From the NCBI GenBank assembly GCA_019118365.1, contig DWZA01000087.1, positions 1 through 38,100 on the forward strand: a DNA stretch of 38,100 bases. The letters are read 5' to 3'. The position numbers and the translations under genes were made by a program. Shown one piece after another: positions 1 through 7,526 of the stretch (position 1 is the stretch's first letter; every line of letters begins with the position of its first letter). The DNA comes from Candidatus Lachnoclostridium stercoravium (lineage in GTDB: Bacteria; Bacillota; Clostridia; Lachnospirales; Lachnospiraceae). The notes beneath the pieces were generated by a model. That model was not told where the DNA came from, ran no database searches, and was given only the letters and a program-made list of their open reading frames with translations.

Positions 1-287
1 AGAAAGAGATCCAGCCAATAAAAGCAGACTTGGCAGATCTGAAGCAGGAGATCCGGCCAATGAAGGCGGATATAGCGGAGCTGAAGAAAGAGATCCAGCC
101 GATGAAGGCGGATATAGCGGAGCTGAAGAAAGAGATCCAGCCGATGAAGGCGGACATAGCGGAGCTGAAGAAAGAGATCCAGCCAATAAAAGCAGACTTG
201 GCAGATCTGAAGCAGGAGATCCGGCCAATGAAGGCGGATATAGCAGACTTGAAGCAGGAGATTCAGCCGATGAAAGTCAGCATAGGA
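1..287 (+). repeat. 42-nt tandem coding repeats with a 168-nt higher-order period
   Basis: In-frame 42-nt units lie at 36-77, 78-119, 120-161, 162-203, 204-245 and 246-287, with a partial unit at 1-35. Bases 1-77 match 169-245 with a single difference at the last position. The array has therefore also been duplicated as a four-unit block. The last unit (246-287) is the most diverged. Confidence 0.85.
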
Positions 288-485
288 AACCTGGAGAGAG
301 AAGTCGCTGGTATCAAAATACATCTGGAAAATGTTACCGACAGAAATATCAGGCTGTTAGCTGAAAACTATGTACCAGCTGCCAGGCGATATGAAAAAGA
401 GGTCTCACAGATTGAATCCATGAAGACAGATATTGAAATCCTGAAACAGGTTGTAACAGAACATTCCGAAAAACTTCAAAATTAG
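1..485 (+). CDS. Coiled-coil repeat protein, 5'-truncated by the window edge
   Basis: The reading frame is open from the first complete codon (base 3), so the true start lies upstream of the window. The visible part consists of six full 14-residue repeats of the type ELKKEIQPMKADIA plus a partial one. They are followed by about 65 less regular residues ending EHSEKLQN. In each repeat the hydrophobic residues I, M, I and L are spaced 3-4-3-4, which is an exact double heptad, so a long coiled coil is expected. Unusually, every unit carries a proline. There is no membrane segment or known catalytic motif in the visible part. The function is unknown; a structural, tethering or surface role is possible but not shown. 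A hairpin at 503-535 follows the stop codon. Confidence 0.75.
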   Translation, partial: KEIQPIKADLADLKQEIRPMKADIAELKKEIQPMKADIAELKKEIQPMKADIAELKKEIQPIKADLADLKQEIRPMKADIADLKQEIQPMKVSIGNLEREVAGIKIHLENVTDRNIRLLAENYVPAARRYEKEVSQIESMKTDIEILKQVVTEHSEKLQN

Positions 486-502
486 CATATTAATAAAAGA
501 GG

Positions 503-543
503 CGGCGCAGAGTCTTTAAATAGAGAGCTGCGCCGTTCCATTT
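503..543 (+). terminator. Probable terminator hairpin after the coiled-coil gene
   Basis: CGGCGCAG (503-510) pairs perfectly with CTGCGCCG (528-535), giving an 8-bp GC-rich stem. It is followed by a modest T-rich run (ttccatttt). It sits 18 nt after the stop codon. The weak T tract makes termination plausible rather than certain. The rest of the gap up to 786 shows no convincing gene. Confidence 0.5.
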
Positions 544-786
544 TCTGTAAATACTATGTTGCGATAACAACTGTAAACTGGGTTTTCCGGCTTCCAGGGT
601 TTTAAGATGGCAGCAAAGGCACAGATAATTCCAGCGCAGTGCTGCAGGCTGCCAAACCAGCCAAAGCAGCGCAGCAAAAATCAAAGTTGATGTCGGATTT
701 GGAATGTGCTAAACTGAATCTGTTTCAGATCGTCATATCAGACAGAAAGAAGTGATTTGTATGTGTATCAACACGAAAAAAAGAAA

Positions 787-868
787 CAAAGCTTTTCTCC
801 ATGCAAAGCCAGTAGATTGCGACGGTTGCATGGAGTAGAATAGTCGCAAAATAAGAATGCTAGCTTTG
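787..868 (+). other. Possible structured leader RNA with H-type pseudoknot
   Basis: Three inverted repeats interlock here. Stem A is CTCCATGCAA (797-806) with TTGCATGGAG (826-835), 10 bp perfect. Stem B is TTGCGAC (817-823), in the loop of A, with GTCGCAA (843-849), 7 bp perfect, which is the topology of an H-type pseudoknot with a 2-nt central linker. Stem C is CAAAGCT (787-793) with AGCTTTG (862-868), which encloses both. The element ends 18 nt before the ribosome binding site of the gene at 902. The pairing potential is seen in the sequence; a role as leader RNA or small RNA is inferred. Confidence 0.45.
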
Positions 869-901
869 CAACTTGACTATCATATCAAGGAGGAAGCCCG
901 C

Positions 902-1165
902 ATGAAATATCTGAATGCACAAGTTATTCTTCCGGACGCATTAGTAAAAGAGCTGCAGACCTATGTTCAAGGCGGATATATCTATGTCCCTGTCGAGCAG
1001 AAACAGCAAAAGCGCTGGGGAGAAGTTTCCGGCTACCGGCAGGAATTAGAGCAGCGCAATCAACAGATAAAAGAGGAATATCAAAGAGGTATCTCTATGG
1101 AGTGCTTGTCTGAAAAATATTGTTTATCGTTATATGCTGTTCGGAAAATCATATATCAAAAGTAA
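902..1165 (+). CDS. CD3324-family small protein (Mor-like HTH)
   Basis: An 87-residue protein starting MKYLNAQVILP. The start at 902 is chosen because AAGGAGG (887-893) lies 8 nt upstream; a longer frame from 857 would place the start before that site. The N-terminus (NAQVILPDALVKELQTYVQG) followed by a YIYVP segment and KKRWGE-like residues resembles the clostridial CD3324 family, related to Mor/C phage transcription activators. The C-terminal half (residues ~50-85), with its SMECLSEKYCLSLYAVRKII segment, looks like a helix-turn-helix. A DNA-binding regulatory role is likely from the family; the target is unknown. It stands alone, between a possible pseudoknot leader and its own terminator. 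Confidence 0.7.
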   Translation: MKYLNAQVILPDALVKELQTYVQGGYIYVPVEQKQQKRWGEVSGYRQELEQRNQQIKEEYQRGISMECLSEKYCLSLYAVRKIIYQK

Positions 1166-1170
1166 CCGCA

Positions 1171-1200
1171 AGGGGCTGCCAAGCGCAGCCTCTTATTTTA
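1171..1200 (+). terminator. Terminator of the CD3324-family gene
   Basis: AGGGGCTGC (1171-1179) pairs with GCAGCCTCT (1185-1193) with one G-U pair and a 5-nt loop, followed by tatttta. From here to the CIRCE element (1201-1447) no gene or recognisable signal was found. Confidence 0.75.
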
Positions 1201-1447
1201 TACCAATCATTTTGGTATCGTACAGTATATAGAATGTTTATCTAAATAGCAGTAAGATAGATTGAGTTTTTGCTTAAAATAAAATGGTGGAATTGGCCTG
1301 AAGAACGTATCAGACAACATATAGCAAGTATACAATCAGGAAATGCTGAATATTTACTATGTTAACGATCAGTTGCTTGGGGGGGAATACTTCCTTATCA
1401 GTCCAAAACCAAGGAATCTTCGGGTTCACAAAAAATTCACATACAAA

Positions 1448-1474
1448 TTAGCACTCACCTCTTGACAGTGCTAA
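1448..1474 (+). promoter_or_regulatory. CIRCE operator (HrcA binding site)
   Basis: TTAGCACTC, 9 nt, then CAGTGCTAA. The CIRCE consensus is TTAGCACTC-N9-GAGTGCTAA, so only one base differs. It overlaps the -35 box of the hsp20 promoter, so bound HrcA would block transcription. Heat-shock derepression of hsp20 is inferred from this. Confidence 0.92.
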
Positions 1475-1490
1475 CAATAAGTGCTATAGT
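1462..1490 (+). promoter_or_regulatory. Sigma-A promoter of hsp20
   Basis: TTGACA (1462-1467), a 17-nt spacer, then TATAGT (1485-1490). The -35 box lies inside the CIRCE element. Transcription should start near 1497, about 33 nt before the start codon. Confidence 0.88.
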
Positions 1491-1529
1491 ACACATAGAA
1501 CAAAGGAAACAGAAAAGGAGAGATGATTT

Positions 1530-1997
1530 ATGTTAATGCCTAGTATTTTTGGAGAAGATTTATTTGACGATCTTATGAGAGATTTTCCATTTTATTATGA
1601 CGACAGGGATGAAAAGAAGGTAAACCGTAAGCTGTACGGCCATCATAGCAAGAACGTGATGAAGACAGATATCAAAGAACTGGATCATGGTTACGAGCTG
1701 GAGATCGATCTTCCAGGATTTAAGAAAGAACAGATCAAAGCTTCTCTGGAAAATGGTTATCTGACCATTTCAGCAGAAAAGGGCCTGGATGAGGAAGAAC
1801 AGGATAAGAAAAATGGCCGTTACATCCGCAGGGAGCGTTATACAGGCGCCTGCGAAAGGACATTCTACGTAGGAGAGGATGTAACTCATGAAGATATCAA
1901 AGCAGAATTTAAACACGGCATCCTGAAACTGTTTATTCCGAAAAAAGAGGCAAAGCCAGAGCCGGAAATCAGCAAATATATTTCTATTGAAGGGTAA
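1530..1997 (+). CDS. hsp20: Hsp20/alpha-crystallin small heat shock protein
   Basis: A 155-residue ATP-independent holdase chaperone that binds unfolding proteins in the cytoplasm. The alpha-crystallin domain covers about residues 45-145, with the typical pattern YELEIDLPGFKKEQIKASLE and a later GILKLFIPKK strand. The C-terminus carries the ISI form of the I-x-I motif that links dimers into oligomers. The ATG at 1530 follows AAGGAGAG by about 9 nt; a second ATG two codons later (1536) is less well placed. It is a single-gene unit with its own CIRCE-regulated promoter and a terminator at 2074. Confidence 0.95.
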   Translation: MLMPSIFGEDLFDDLMRDFPFYYDDRDEKKVNRKLYGHHSKNVMKTDIKELDHGYELEIDLPGFKKEQIKASLENGYLTISAEKGLDEEEQDKKNGRYIRRERYTGACERTFYVGEDVTHEDIKAEFKHGILKLFIPKKEAKPEPEISKYISIEG

Positions 1998-2073
1998 TGC
2001 CAGGCTGTCAGGAAAGGAAGCGCGTGCACGATAGAAAGACTCTTCTCTCTCTTTTGAATAGATAAACCCATAT

Positions 2074-2108
2074 GGCCGGGATCATTTTTATGGTTCCGGC
2101 CCTTTTTA
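2074..2108 (+). terminator. Terminator after hsp20
   Basis: GGCCGG (2074-2079) pairs with CCGGCC (2096-2101), extended inward by partly paired bases, and is followed by cttttta. It lies between hsp20 and the next promoter. Confidence 0.8.
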
Positions 2109-2130
2109 TGATTTGGAATAGCGGAAAAAG

Positions 2131-2160
2131 TTGGATTTCCAGAAAATATTTTGCTATACT
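2131..2160 (+). promoter_or_regulatory. Extended -10 promoter of the exonuclease/nucleoside operon
   Basis: TGCTATACT gives an extended -10 (hexamer 2155-2160) with a weak -35 TTGGAT at 2131-2136 and an 18-nt spacer. Transcription would begin near 2167, which rules out translation starts upstream of that point. Confidence 0.6.
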
Positions 2161-2193
2161 GGGATTAGTGAAAAGCGCAAGGCGGTGAAGAAA

Positions 2194-3348
2194 TTGAGCA
2201 GTTCATCCCAAAAAGGATTGCAGTATCTGTTCCTCGATATAGAGTGGAACCAGAAGGCGGGGACCTGGGATATGGAAAACCGGGAACCGGTTCAGATCGG
2301 CGCGATCGGCACGGATGAGGATCTGAAAGTTATCAAGACATTTTCCAGAGGCATCTGCCTGAAAAACGCAGAGGATCTGACGGAGGAAACGGAAAAACTG
2401 ATACATATGACAAAAGAAGTGGCAGCCCAGGGAAAACCGGAAAAAGAAGTGATGGAAAAGATGAAACAGACATTCCCTTCTTTTCATTACGTGGTGGTCT
2501 GGACCATGAGCACCTATGAGCTTTTTCAGGCCAGCCTGGAAAGATCTGGCATCAGTATGCCGAAATGCCGCGTGCTGGCGCTTCAGGATATCCTGCAAAC
2601 GATCGCTATGGATCCGAAAAAACCTCTGAGTTTTGAAACCGCTCTTACAGAAGCCGGTATCCCTTATGTATCGAATTACCTGCATTATTCAAAACACGAC
2701 GCACAGTATCTATATGAGTTATTCCGTACTATGTATTCCAGGTATGCGGCTCTTACGGAGAAAGAAACCTGCATTGTGAATCCCAGATCCAGGATCATCC
2801 ACAGCCCGGACTGCAGATACGCCAAGAGCGGGCAGGAAGAGAACGGCGCCAGGAAGCTGCTGTTTTCCGGTTACAGGCCCTGTCGGATCTGCGGAACAGA
2901 AAAAGAGTGGAGGCGATTTCAGTGGGAGCCGTTTTACAAAAGCGCAAAAAAAGAAAAAGAACCGGAGGATCTGAGGACGCTGCCGCTGACGGATCAAAAT
3001 ATCCGGCGCATATGCGGAATATTCGGGCTGAAATGCAAGATCATTTCCAATGTAGTCCTGATAACAACGTCAGCAGGAGAATGGAGGCTTAACATAACAG
3101 AGGATCAGGTGACAAAAGTTTTTCATGAAAATTACAGGATCGGAAGGTCGGAATTTTTTAAAAAGAGCAAAAAATGGAGCGAAGGTTTTCACCGTCAGGA
3201 GATCCGGACGGACAATTTTTATGATGTGGCAAGATATATCTATTATCACGACAGAGACAGGATCCGAGGAAAAAAGAACCGGATCGATTTTCTGTTTGAA
3301 AAGATCAAAAAGGAGGCAGAGCCATGCAGAACTATTCAGGAGAAGTAG
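2194..3348 (+). CDS. 3'-5' exonuclease-like (DEDDh fold) protein with zinc-site segment
   Basis: A 384-residue protein. The TTG at 2194 is chosen because AAGGCGGTGA (2179-2188), a near-perfect Shine-Dalgarno, sits at normal spacing and the promoter excludes longer forms. The N-terminal ~190 residues form an RNase T/DnaQ-like exonuclease domain: LFLDIEW supplies the first D-x-E acids, and [10 protein letters not shown] the final His and Asp. The middle acidic position normally found after the W of VVVWTM appears to be Ser (WTMSTYE), so activity is uncertain. Residues ~205-265 contain HSPDC followed by CRIC, resembling the Ada-type zinc-binding segment. The C-terminal ~110 residues are basic and unassigned. 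The 3' end overlaps uridine phosphorylase by 25 nt, so the two are probably co-transcribed. The nucleic-acid substrate is unknown. Confidence 0.75.
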   Translation: MSSSSQKGLQYLFLDIEWNQKAGTWDMENREPVQIGAIGTDEDLKVIKTFSRGICLKNAEDLTEETEKLIHMTKEVAAQGKPEKEVMEKMKQTFPSFHYVVVWTMSTYELFQASLERSGISMPKCRVLALQDILQTIAMDPKKPLSFETALTEAGIPYVSNYLHYSKHDAQYLYELFRTMYSRYAALTEKETCIVNPRSRIIHSPDCRYAKSGQEENGARKLLFSGYRPCRICGTEKEWRRFQWEPFYKSAKKEKEPEDLRTLPLTDQNIRRICGIFGLKCKIISNVVLITTSAGEWRLNITEDQVTKVFHENYRIGRSEFFKKSKKWSEGFHRQEIRTDNFYDVARYIYYHDRDRIRGKKNRIDFLFEKIKKEAEPCRTIQEK

Positions 3349-4112
3349 GATTACAGTATCATCTTCAGATCAGAAAAGGGGATGTAGGCCGCTATGTGAT
3401 CCTTCCAGGGGATCCAAAGCGCTGCGCAAAGATCGCGGCTCATTTCGAAGATCCAAAGCAGATCGCGGATAATCGGGAATATATCACGTATACAGGATAT
3501 CTGGAGGGAGAAAAGGTAAGCGTGACTTCCACCGGGATCGGCGGCCCTTCTGCGGCTATTGCTATGGAAGAACTGGTAAAATGCGGCGCGGATACCTTTG
3601 TGCGTATCGGCACCTGCGGCGGCATGGATCTGGATGTAAAGGGCGGAGATATTGTGATCGCCACAGGAGCTGTCCGGATGGAAGGGACCAGCAAAGAATA
3701 CGCGCCTATTGAGTTTCCAGCAGTAGCGGATCTGGAAGTTACCAACGCACTGGCAGGGGCGGCCAGGAGACTTGGTTATACGTATCATACGGGTATCGTG
3801 CAGTGCAAGGATTCCTTTTACGGCCAGCACGACCCGCAGCTTATGCCAGTAGGGTATGAACTGATGGATAAATGGCAGGCCTGGCTGAGATTAGGCTGCA
3901 AGGCCTCCGAGATGGAGTCCGCGGCGCTCTTTGTGGTGGCCAGCTATCTGAAGGTCCGGTGTGGTTCCGATTTCCTGGTCATGGGAAATCAGGAGCGAGA
4001 TAAAAGGGGGATGGACAACCCTATCGTCCATGATACAGAAGCGGCGGTAACGGTTGCGGTGGAAGCTATCCGCAGCCTGATCCATGGAGACAGAGAAAAG
4101 GAGAAACGATGA
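3324..4112 (+). CDS. udp: Uridine phosphorylase
   Basis: A 262-residue cytosolic enzyme that splits uridine with phosphate into uracil and ribose 1-phosphate. The nucleoside phosphorylase I fold is clear: VILPGDPKR near the N-terminus (phosphate site), RIGTCGGMD around residue 95, [10 protein letters not shown] around residue 163 and the ASEMESAAL motif around residue 197, where the Glu-Met-Glu contacts ribose. The [10 protein letters not shown] segment favours uridine over purine phosphorylase. AGGAGG lies just upstream of the ATG, inside the end of the exonuclease gene. The stop overlaps the deoB start (ATGA), so translation is coupled. Together with DeoB it channels the nucleoside sugar into ribose 5-phosphate. 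Confidence 0.9.
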   Translation: MQNYSGEVGLQYHLQIRKGDVGRYVILPGDPKRCAKIAAHFEDPKQIADNREYITYTGYLEGEKVSVTSTGIGGPSAAIAMEELVKCGADTFVRIGTCGGMDLDVKGGDIVIATGAVRMEGTSKEYAPIEFPAVADLEVTNALAGAARRLGYTYHTGIVQCKDSFYGQHDPQLMPVGYELMDKWQAWLRLGCKASEMESAALFVVASYLKVRCGSDFLVMGNQERDKRGMDNPIVHDTEAAVTVAVEAIRSLIHGDREKEKR

Positions 4113-5302
4113 AGACATATAAACGGATATTTGTGATCGTGCTGGATTCCCTGGGGATCGGCGCGGAAAAGGACGCGGCTCTATACGGGGATGAAGGCGC
4201 GGATACGCTTGGACATATTGCAGAAAAAATGGGAAGCCTGTCTATCCCCAACCTGGCTCGCCTTGGGATCGGCAACCTGAAATCTCTTTCAGGAATTCCT
4301 TCTGAAGTAAATCCGGAAGGAAGATATATGATCCTCCACGAGGCCAGTACAGGAAAAGATACGATGACAGGGCACTGGGAAATGATGGGATTAAAGGTAA
4401 CAAAGCCTTTTAAGACCTTTACCGAATACGGCTTTCCAAAGGAACTGATCCACGAGCTGTCAAGAAGGACAGGAAGAAGGATCATTGGGAATAAAAGCGC
4501 CAGCGGGACCGTTATCCTGGATGAACTGGGAGAGGAGGAGATCAATCATAACTGCCTGATCGTCTATACTTCTGCGGATTCTGTCCTGCAGATCTGCGGA
4601 AACGAAGAAACCATGGGCCTGGATACGCTTTATCATTACTGCGAGATCGCCAGAGAACTGACGATGAAGGACGAGTGGAAAGTGGGCCGGGTGATCGCAA
4701 GGCCATATGTCGGCAGAAAAAGAGGGGAATTTAAGCGGACCTCCAACCGGAGGGATTACGCGCTGAAGCCCTTTGGAAAGACGGTTCTGGATGCCTTGCA
4801 GGAGGCCGGTCTGGATGTGATCGGGATCGGAAAGATCCATGATATTTTTGACGGGCAGGGCCTGACAGACACTATGCATTCGGATTCGTCCGTTCATGGA
4901 ATGGAACAGACTATCGAGACGGCGGGAAGAGATTTTAAAGGGCTGTGTTTTGTGAACCTGGTGGATTTTGACGCCCTCTGGGGGCACAGGAGAAATCCGG
5001 AAGGGTACGGACAGGAACTGGAAAGATTCGACCAGAAGCTCGGCCTGCTTCTTAACGCGCTGAGGGAAGACGACCTGCTGATCCTGACAGCGGATCATGG
5101 AAACGACCCGACGTTCCACGGGACGGATCATACCAGAGAACAGGTGCCGTTTATCGCCTGGTCGCCGTCTGTAAAGACAGGAAAAAATTTAGGAGAAGCA
5201 GAAACATTTGCCGTCATAGGCGCTACGATAGCAGACAATTTCGGCGTCCCTATGCCGGAAGGGACCATCGGGCGGTCAATATTGAAAAGCCTGACAGAAT
5301 AA
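4109..5302 (+). CDS. deoB: Phosphopentomutase
   Basis: A 397-residue enzyme of the alkaline phosphatase superfamily, near the usual ~390-400 residues. It converts ribose (or deoxyribose) 1-phosphate to the 5-phosphate. Metal-binding motifs are visible: IVLDSLGIG at the N-terminus, [15 protein letters not shown] around residues 80-95 (the Thr is phosphorylated in the active enzyme), [13 protein letters not shown] around residue 280 and [18 protein letters not shown] around residues 330-345. It starts within the stop of uridine phosphorylase, which produces its substrate. Confidence 0.96.
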   Translation: MKTYKRIFVIVLDSLGIGAEKDAALYGDEGADTLGHIAEKMGSLSIPNLARLGIGNLKSLSGIPSEVNPEGRYMILHEASTGKDTMTGHWEMMGLKVTKPFKTFTEYGFPKELIHELSRRTGRRIIGNKSASGTVILDELGEEEINHNCLIVYTSADSVLQICGNEETMGLDTLYHYCEIARELTMKDEWKVGRVIARPYVGRKRGEFKRTSNRRDYALKPFGKTVLDALQEAGLDVIGIGKIHDIFDGQGLTDTMHSDSSVHGMEQTIETAGRDFKGLCFVNLVDFDALWGHRRNPEGYGQELERFDQKLGLLLNALREDDLLILTADHGNDPTFHGTDHTREQVPFIAWSPSVKTGKNLGEAETFAVIGATIADNFGVPMPEGTIGRSILKSLTE

Positions 5303-5353
5303 GGGTTCTGGGGAAAAGCAAAGGATTAATAAATAAGAGGGAGGATTACACCA

Positions 5354-6568
5354 ATGGAAGACTTGCTAATGAAAAAATTTGCGAAGCTGGGAGTGGAAAA
5401 CGCGCCGGGACAGGAGAAACTGCAGAAGAAAAAGGAGCTGGATATCCGAGGGGAAAAGATTGAAGGGCCGACTGTGGATTTCTCTCATGGAGACGTAGAC
5501 GCCTTTGAACCTTTGCCGGGGAGCAAAGAGTGTTTTGATGCCGGAGTAGCGGCAGGAGGAAAGCAGGCGTATACAGAATACCGCGGCGGATATGATATGA
5601 GAAAAGATGTGGCGGAAAAACTATCCGCTTTTACAGGTGCCTCCATCGATCCGGATAAGAATATCATCCTGACGCCAGGAACCCAGGGGGCATTATTCCT
5701 CGCCATCGGTTCCATGGCCGCAAGAGGCGATAAAGTGGCGATCGTGGAGCCGGATTATTTTGCCAACAGAAAACTGGCGGAATTTTTTGAGTGCGAGATC
5801 GTGCCTGTGCCTATGGATTATTTTGGCGTGAAAGACCGGGCAGGGATCGATCTGGATCGTCTGGAAGCAGTATTTCAGGAGGGAATACGTCTGTTCCTTT
5901 TCTCTAATCCCAATAATCCTACGGGAGCGGTATATTCCAGAGAAGAGGTGCTAAAAATTGCTTCTCTGGCAAAAAAATATCACGTTTCCCTGATCGTGGA
6001 CGAACTGTATTCCAGGCAGGTATTTGACGGGAGGGAATATACCCATCTCTGCGCCCAGGAAGAGATCCCGGAAGAAATGGTTACGATCATAGGGCCGTCA
6101 AAAACAGAATCATTAAGCGGCTACCGTCTGGGCGCGGCTTTTGGTTCGGAAGAAGTGATCACCAGGATGGAAAAACTTCAGGCTATCGTTTCACTCAGGG
6201 CGGCCGGATACTGCCAGGCAGTCTTCCGGTGCTGGTTCAATGAGCCGGAGGGCTTTATGGAGGACAGGATCCTGGCGCATCAGAAGATCCGGGACGATCT
6301 GGTGGAGAAGTTTAAGTCCGTTCCCGGCATGCATGTGCGTCCCACAGAGGCAGGGAGCTATCTGTTCCCGCAGCTTCCGCCAATGGATGTTCCGATCGGA
6401 GATTTTACAAAGATCCTGCGCCAGCTTGCCGGAGTGACGGTAACTCCTGGAACAGAGTTCGGCCCTGGATTTACAGATAGCTTCCGTATTAATTTCTCTC
6501 AGGATCATGAGAAAGCGCTGGCTGCCGCAGACCGGCTGATACAGGTAGTGGAGCGATACAGAAAATAA
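5354..6568 (+). CDS. Class I/II PLP-dependent aminotransferase
   Basis: A 404-residue fold-type I aminotransferase. Visible features are the N-terminal EYRGGYDMR segment, TPGTQGALFLA, FSNPNNPTGAVY (Asn for PLP), the VDELYSR strand (Asp to the pyridine nitrogen), the PLP lysine in GPSKTESLSGYRLG, and the C-terminal SFRINFSQ containing the carboxylate-binding Arg. These support an aspartate/alanine/aromatic-type aminotransferase, but the amino acid used cannot be told. The ATG follows GGGAGGA. It lies 51 nt after deoB and may be the last gene of that operon. The hairpin-rich repeat begins at the base after its stop codon. Confidence 0.85.
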   Translation: MEDLLMKKFAKLGVENAPGQEKLQKKKELDIRGEKIEGPTVDFSHGDVDAFEPLPGSKECFDAGVAAGGKQAYTEYRGGYDMRKDVAEKLSAFTGASIDPDKNIILTPGTQGALFLAIGSMAARGDKVAIVEPDYFANRKLAEFFECEIVPVPMDYFGVKDRAGIDLDRLEAVFQEGIRLFLFSNPNNPTGAVYSREEVLKIASLAKKYHVSLIVDELYSRQVFDGREYTHLCAQEEIPEEMVTIIGPSKTESLSGYRLGAAFGSEEVITRMEKLQAIVSLRAAGYCQAVFRCWFNEPEGFMEDRILAHQKIRDDLVEKFKSVPGMHVRPTEAGSYLFPQLPPMDVPIGDFTKILRQLAGVTVTPGTEFGPGFTDSFRINFSQDHEKALAAADRLIQVVERYRK

Positions 6569-6724
6569 AGTAACAGTTCAGGACGGCACATCTTCTTGCC
6601 CGGCTAAAGCCGGACAAGAAGCATCGGACGTCTGTCCGATGTGAAAACAGGGGCAAAAGCATGCCTATAAGCAAGCTTAATGCCTGTTTTTGCCCCTGTT
6701 TTCCCGCCGTCCTGAACTGCTACA
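6569..6724 (+). repeat. Structured repeat with terminal inverted repeats and three hairpins (copy 1)
   Basis: The ends are GTAACAGTTCAGGACGGC (6570-6587) and GCCGTCCTGAACTGCTAC (6706-6723), an 18-bp inverted repeat with one mismatch. Inside are three hairpins: CTTCTTG-C-CCGGCT (6592-6605) with its complement at 6608-6621; CATCGGAC (6622-6629) with GTCCGATG (6634-6641); and a perfect 15-bp stem, 6644-6658 with 6688-6702, whose tip holds TAAGCAAGCTTA (6668-6679). It starts directly at the aminotransferase stop and encodes nothing. Related ends occur at 35722-35878 and 37980-38013, so it is a dispersed element, possibly MITE-like, and may also act as a 3' RNA structure. Confidence 0.8.
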
Positions 6725-6761
6725 AAATAAATAAAAAAGGATGGAAAGGGGAGAATATTGC

Positions 6762-7517
6762 ATGAAACGGATCGGACTGATCGGATATGGAAAGATAGGA
6801 AAAGCTTTAGTGGAGGAGATCGCGGGAAAACGGAACGCGGAGCTGGTATTTATCCAGGATCCGGCATTTTCCGGGAAAGGAGACATCAGCTGCCCGGTAA
6901 TAAAAAATGCGGAGGAAAGCCTTTATGAACAGGCGGATCTGTTCATAGAATGCGCCAATGCAGACGTGCTCACAGAGAACCTGGAGATGATCCTGACTCA
7001 CGGAGATCTTATGCCGTTTTCCGTTACGGCTTTCAGCGACAGAGACACAGAGAAACGGACGGCGGAGCTGTGCGCAGGATATCACAGGCATGTATATATC
7101 CCTCATGGGGCTATTTTGGGACTGGACGGGATCTTTGACGGAAATAAAGTGTGGGACGAGGTGGAGATCGAAACGGTAAAAAGTCCTGCAAGCCTTGGAA
7201 GAACCGATACGGAGCGAAAAATCCTCTACGATGGACCTACCAGAAACGTGTGCTCCCTTTTTCCGAAAAATGTTAATGTCCATGCGGCGGCAGCCATCGC
7301 AGGGATCGGATTTGACAGGACCAGATCAAAGCTTATCGTTGATCCGGATACGAAGACAAATACCCACAGGATCCTGTTGAAGGGACAGGGCATAGAGATA
7401 TCCATGGATATCAGCAGCTTTGCCGCAGGGGCAGTCACAGGAGCCTATACGCCATATTCCGCATGCGGCAGTTTAAACAGGATACTGGGAAAAGACTACG
7501 GGAAACTGTTTGTATAG
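6762..7517 (+). CDS. L-aspartate dehydrogenase family protein (DUF108)
   Basis: A 251-residue NAD(P)-dependent dehydrogenase. The start at 6762 (MKRIGLIGYGKIG) is chosen because AAAGGGGAG lies 8 nt upstream; an earlier ATG at 6741 would begin within that site. A Rossmann motif GxGxxG sits at residues 5-15. The C-terminal half has HGAILGLDGI and the catalytic-type NVNVHAAAAIAGIG segment, followed by LIVDPDTKTNTH, as in aspartate dehydrogenases. The family oxidises L-aspartate to oxaloacetate or iminoaspartate, in some organisms feeding NAD synthesis; no nad genes are nearby, so the pathway is open. It is convergent with the lysR gene, whose end is 9 nt away. Confidence 0.8.
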   Translation: MKRIGLIGYGKIGKALVEEIAGKRNAELVFIQDPAFSGKGDISCPVIKNAEESLYEQADLFIECANADVLTENLEMILTHGDLMPFSVTAFSDRDTEKRTAELCAGYHRHVYIPHGAILGLDGIFDGNKVWDEVEIETVKSPASLGRTDTERKILYDGPTRNVCSLFPKNVNVHAAAAIAGIGFDRTRSKLIVDPDTKTNTHRILLKGQGIEISMDISSFAAGAVTGAYTPYSACGSLNRILGKDYGKLFV

Positions 7518-7526
7518 TTTTAAACC

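Noticed and set aside
1-287. Regularly repeated units resembling a CRISPR array
   Set aside because: The 42-nt units are contiguous with no spacers, stay in one reading frame and encode a regular heptad pattern.
490-684. Minus-strand frame of 64 residues after the coiled-coil gene
   Set aside because: No ribosome binding site, overlaps the terminator hairpin, and the product shows no recognisable pattern.
2131-2193. Longer N-terminus for the exonuclease from TTG 2131
   Set aside because: The extended -10 promoter at 2155-2160 lies inside that stretch, and the good Shine-Dalgarno serves TTG 2194.
6569-6724. Simple rho-independent terminator for the aminotransferase gene
   Set aside because: There is no T tract directly after the final stem, and the conserved inverted ends recur elsewhere; a termination side effect is still possible.
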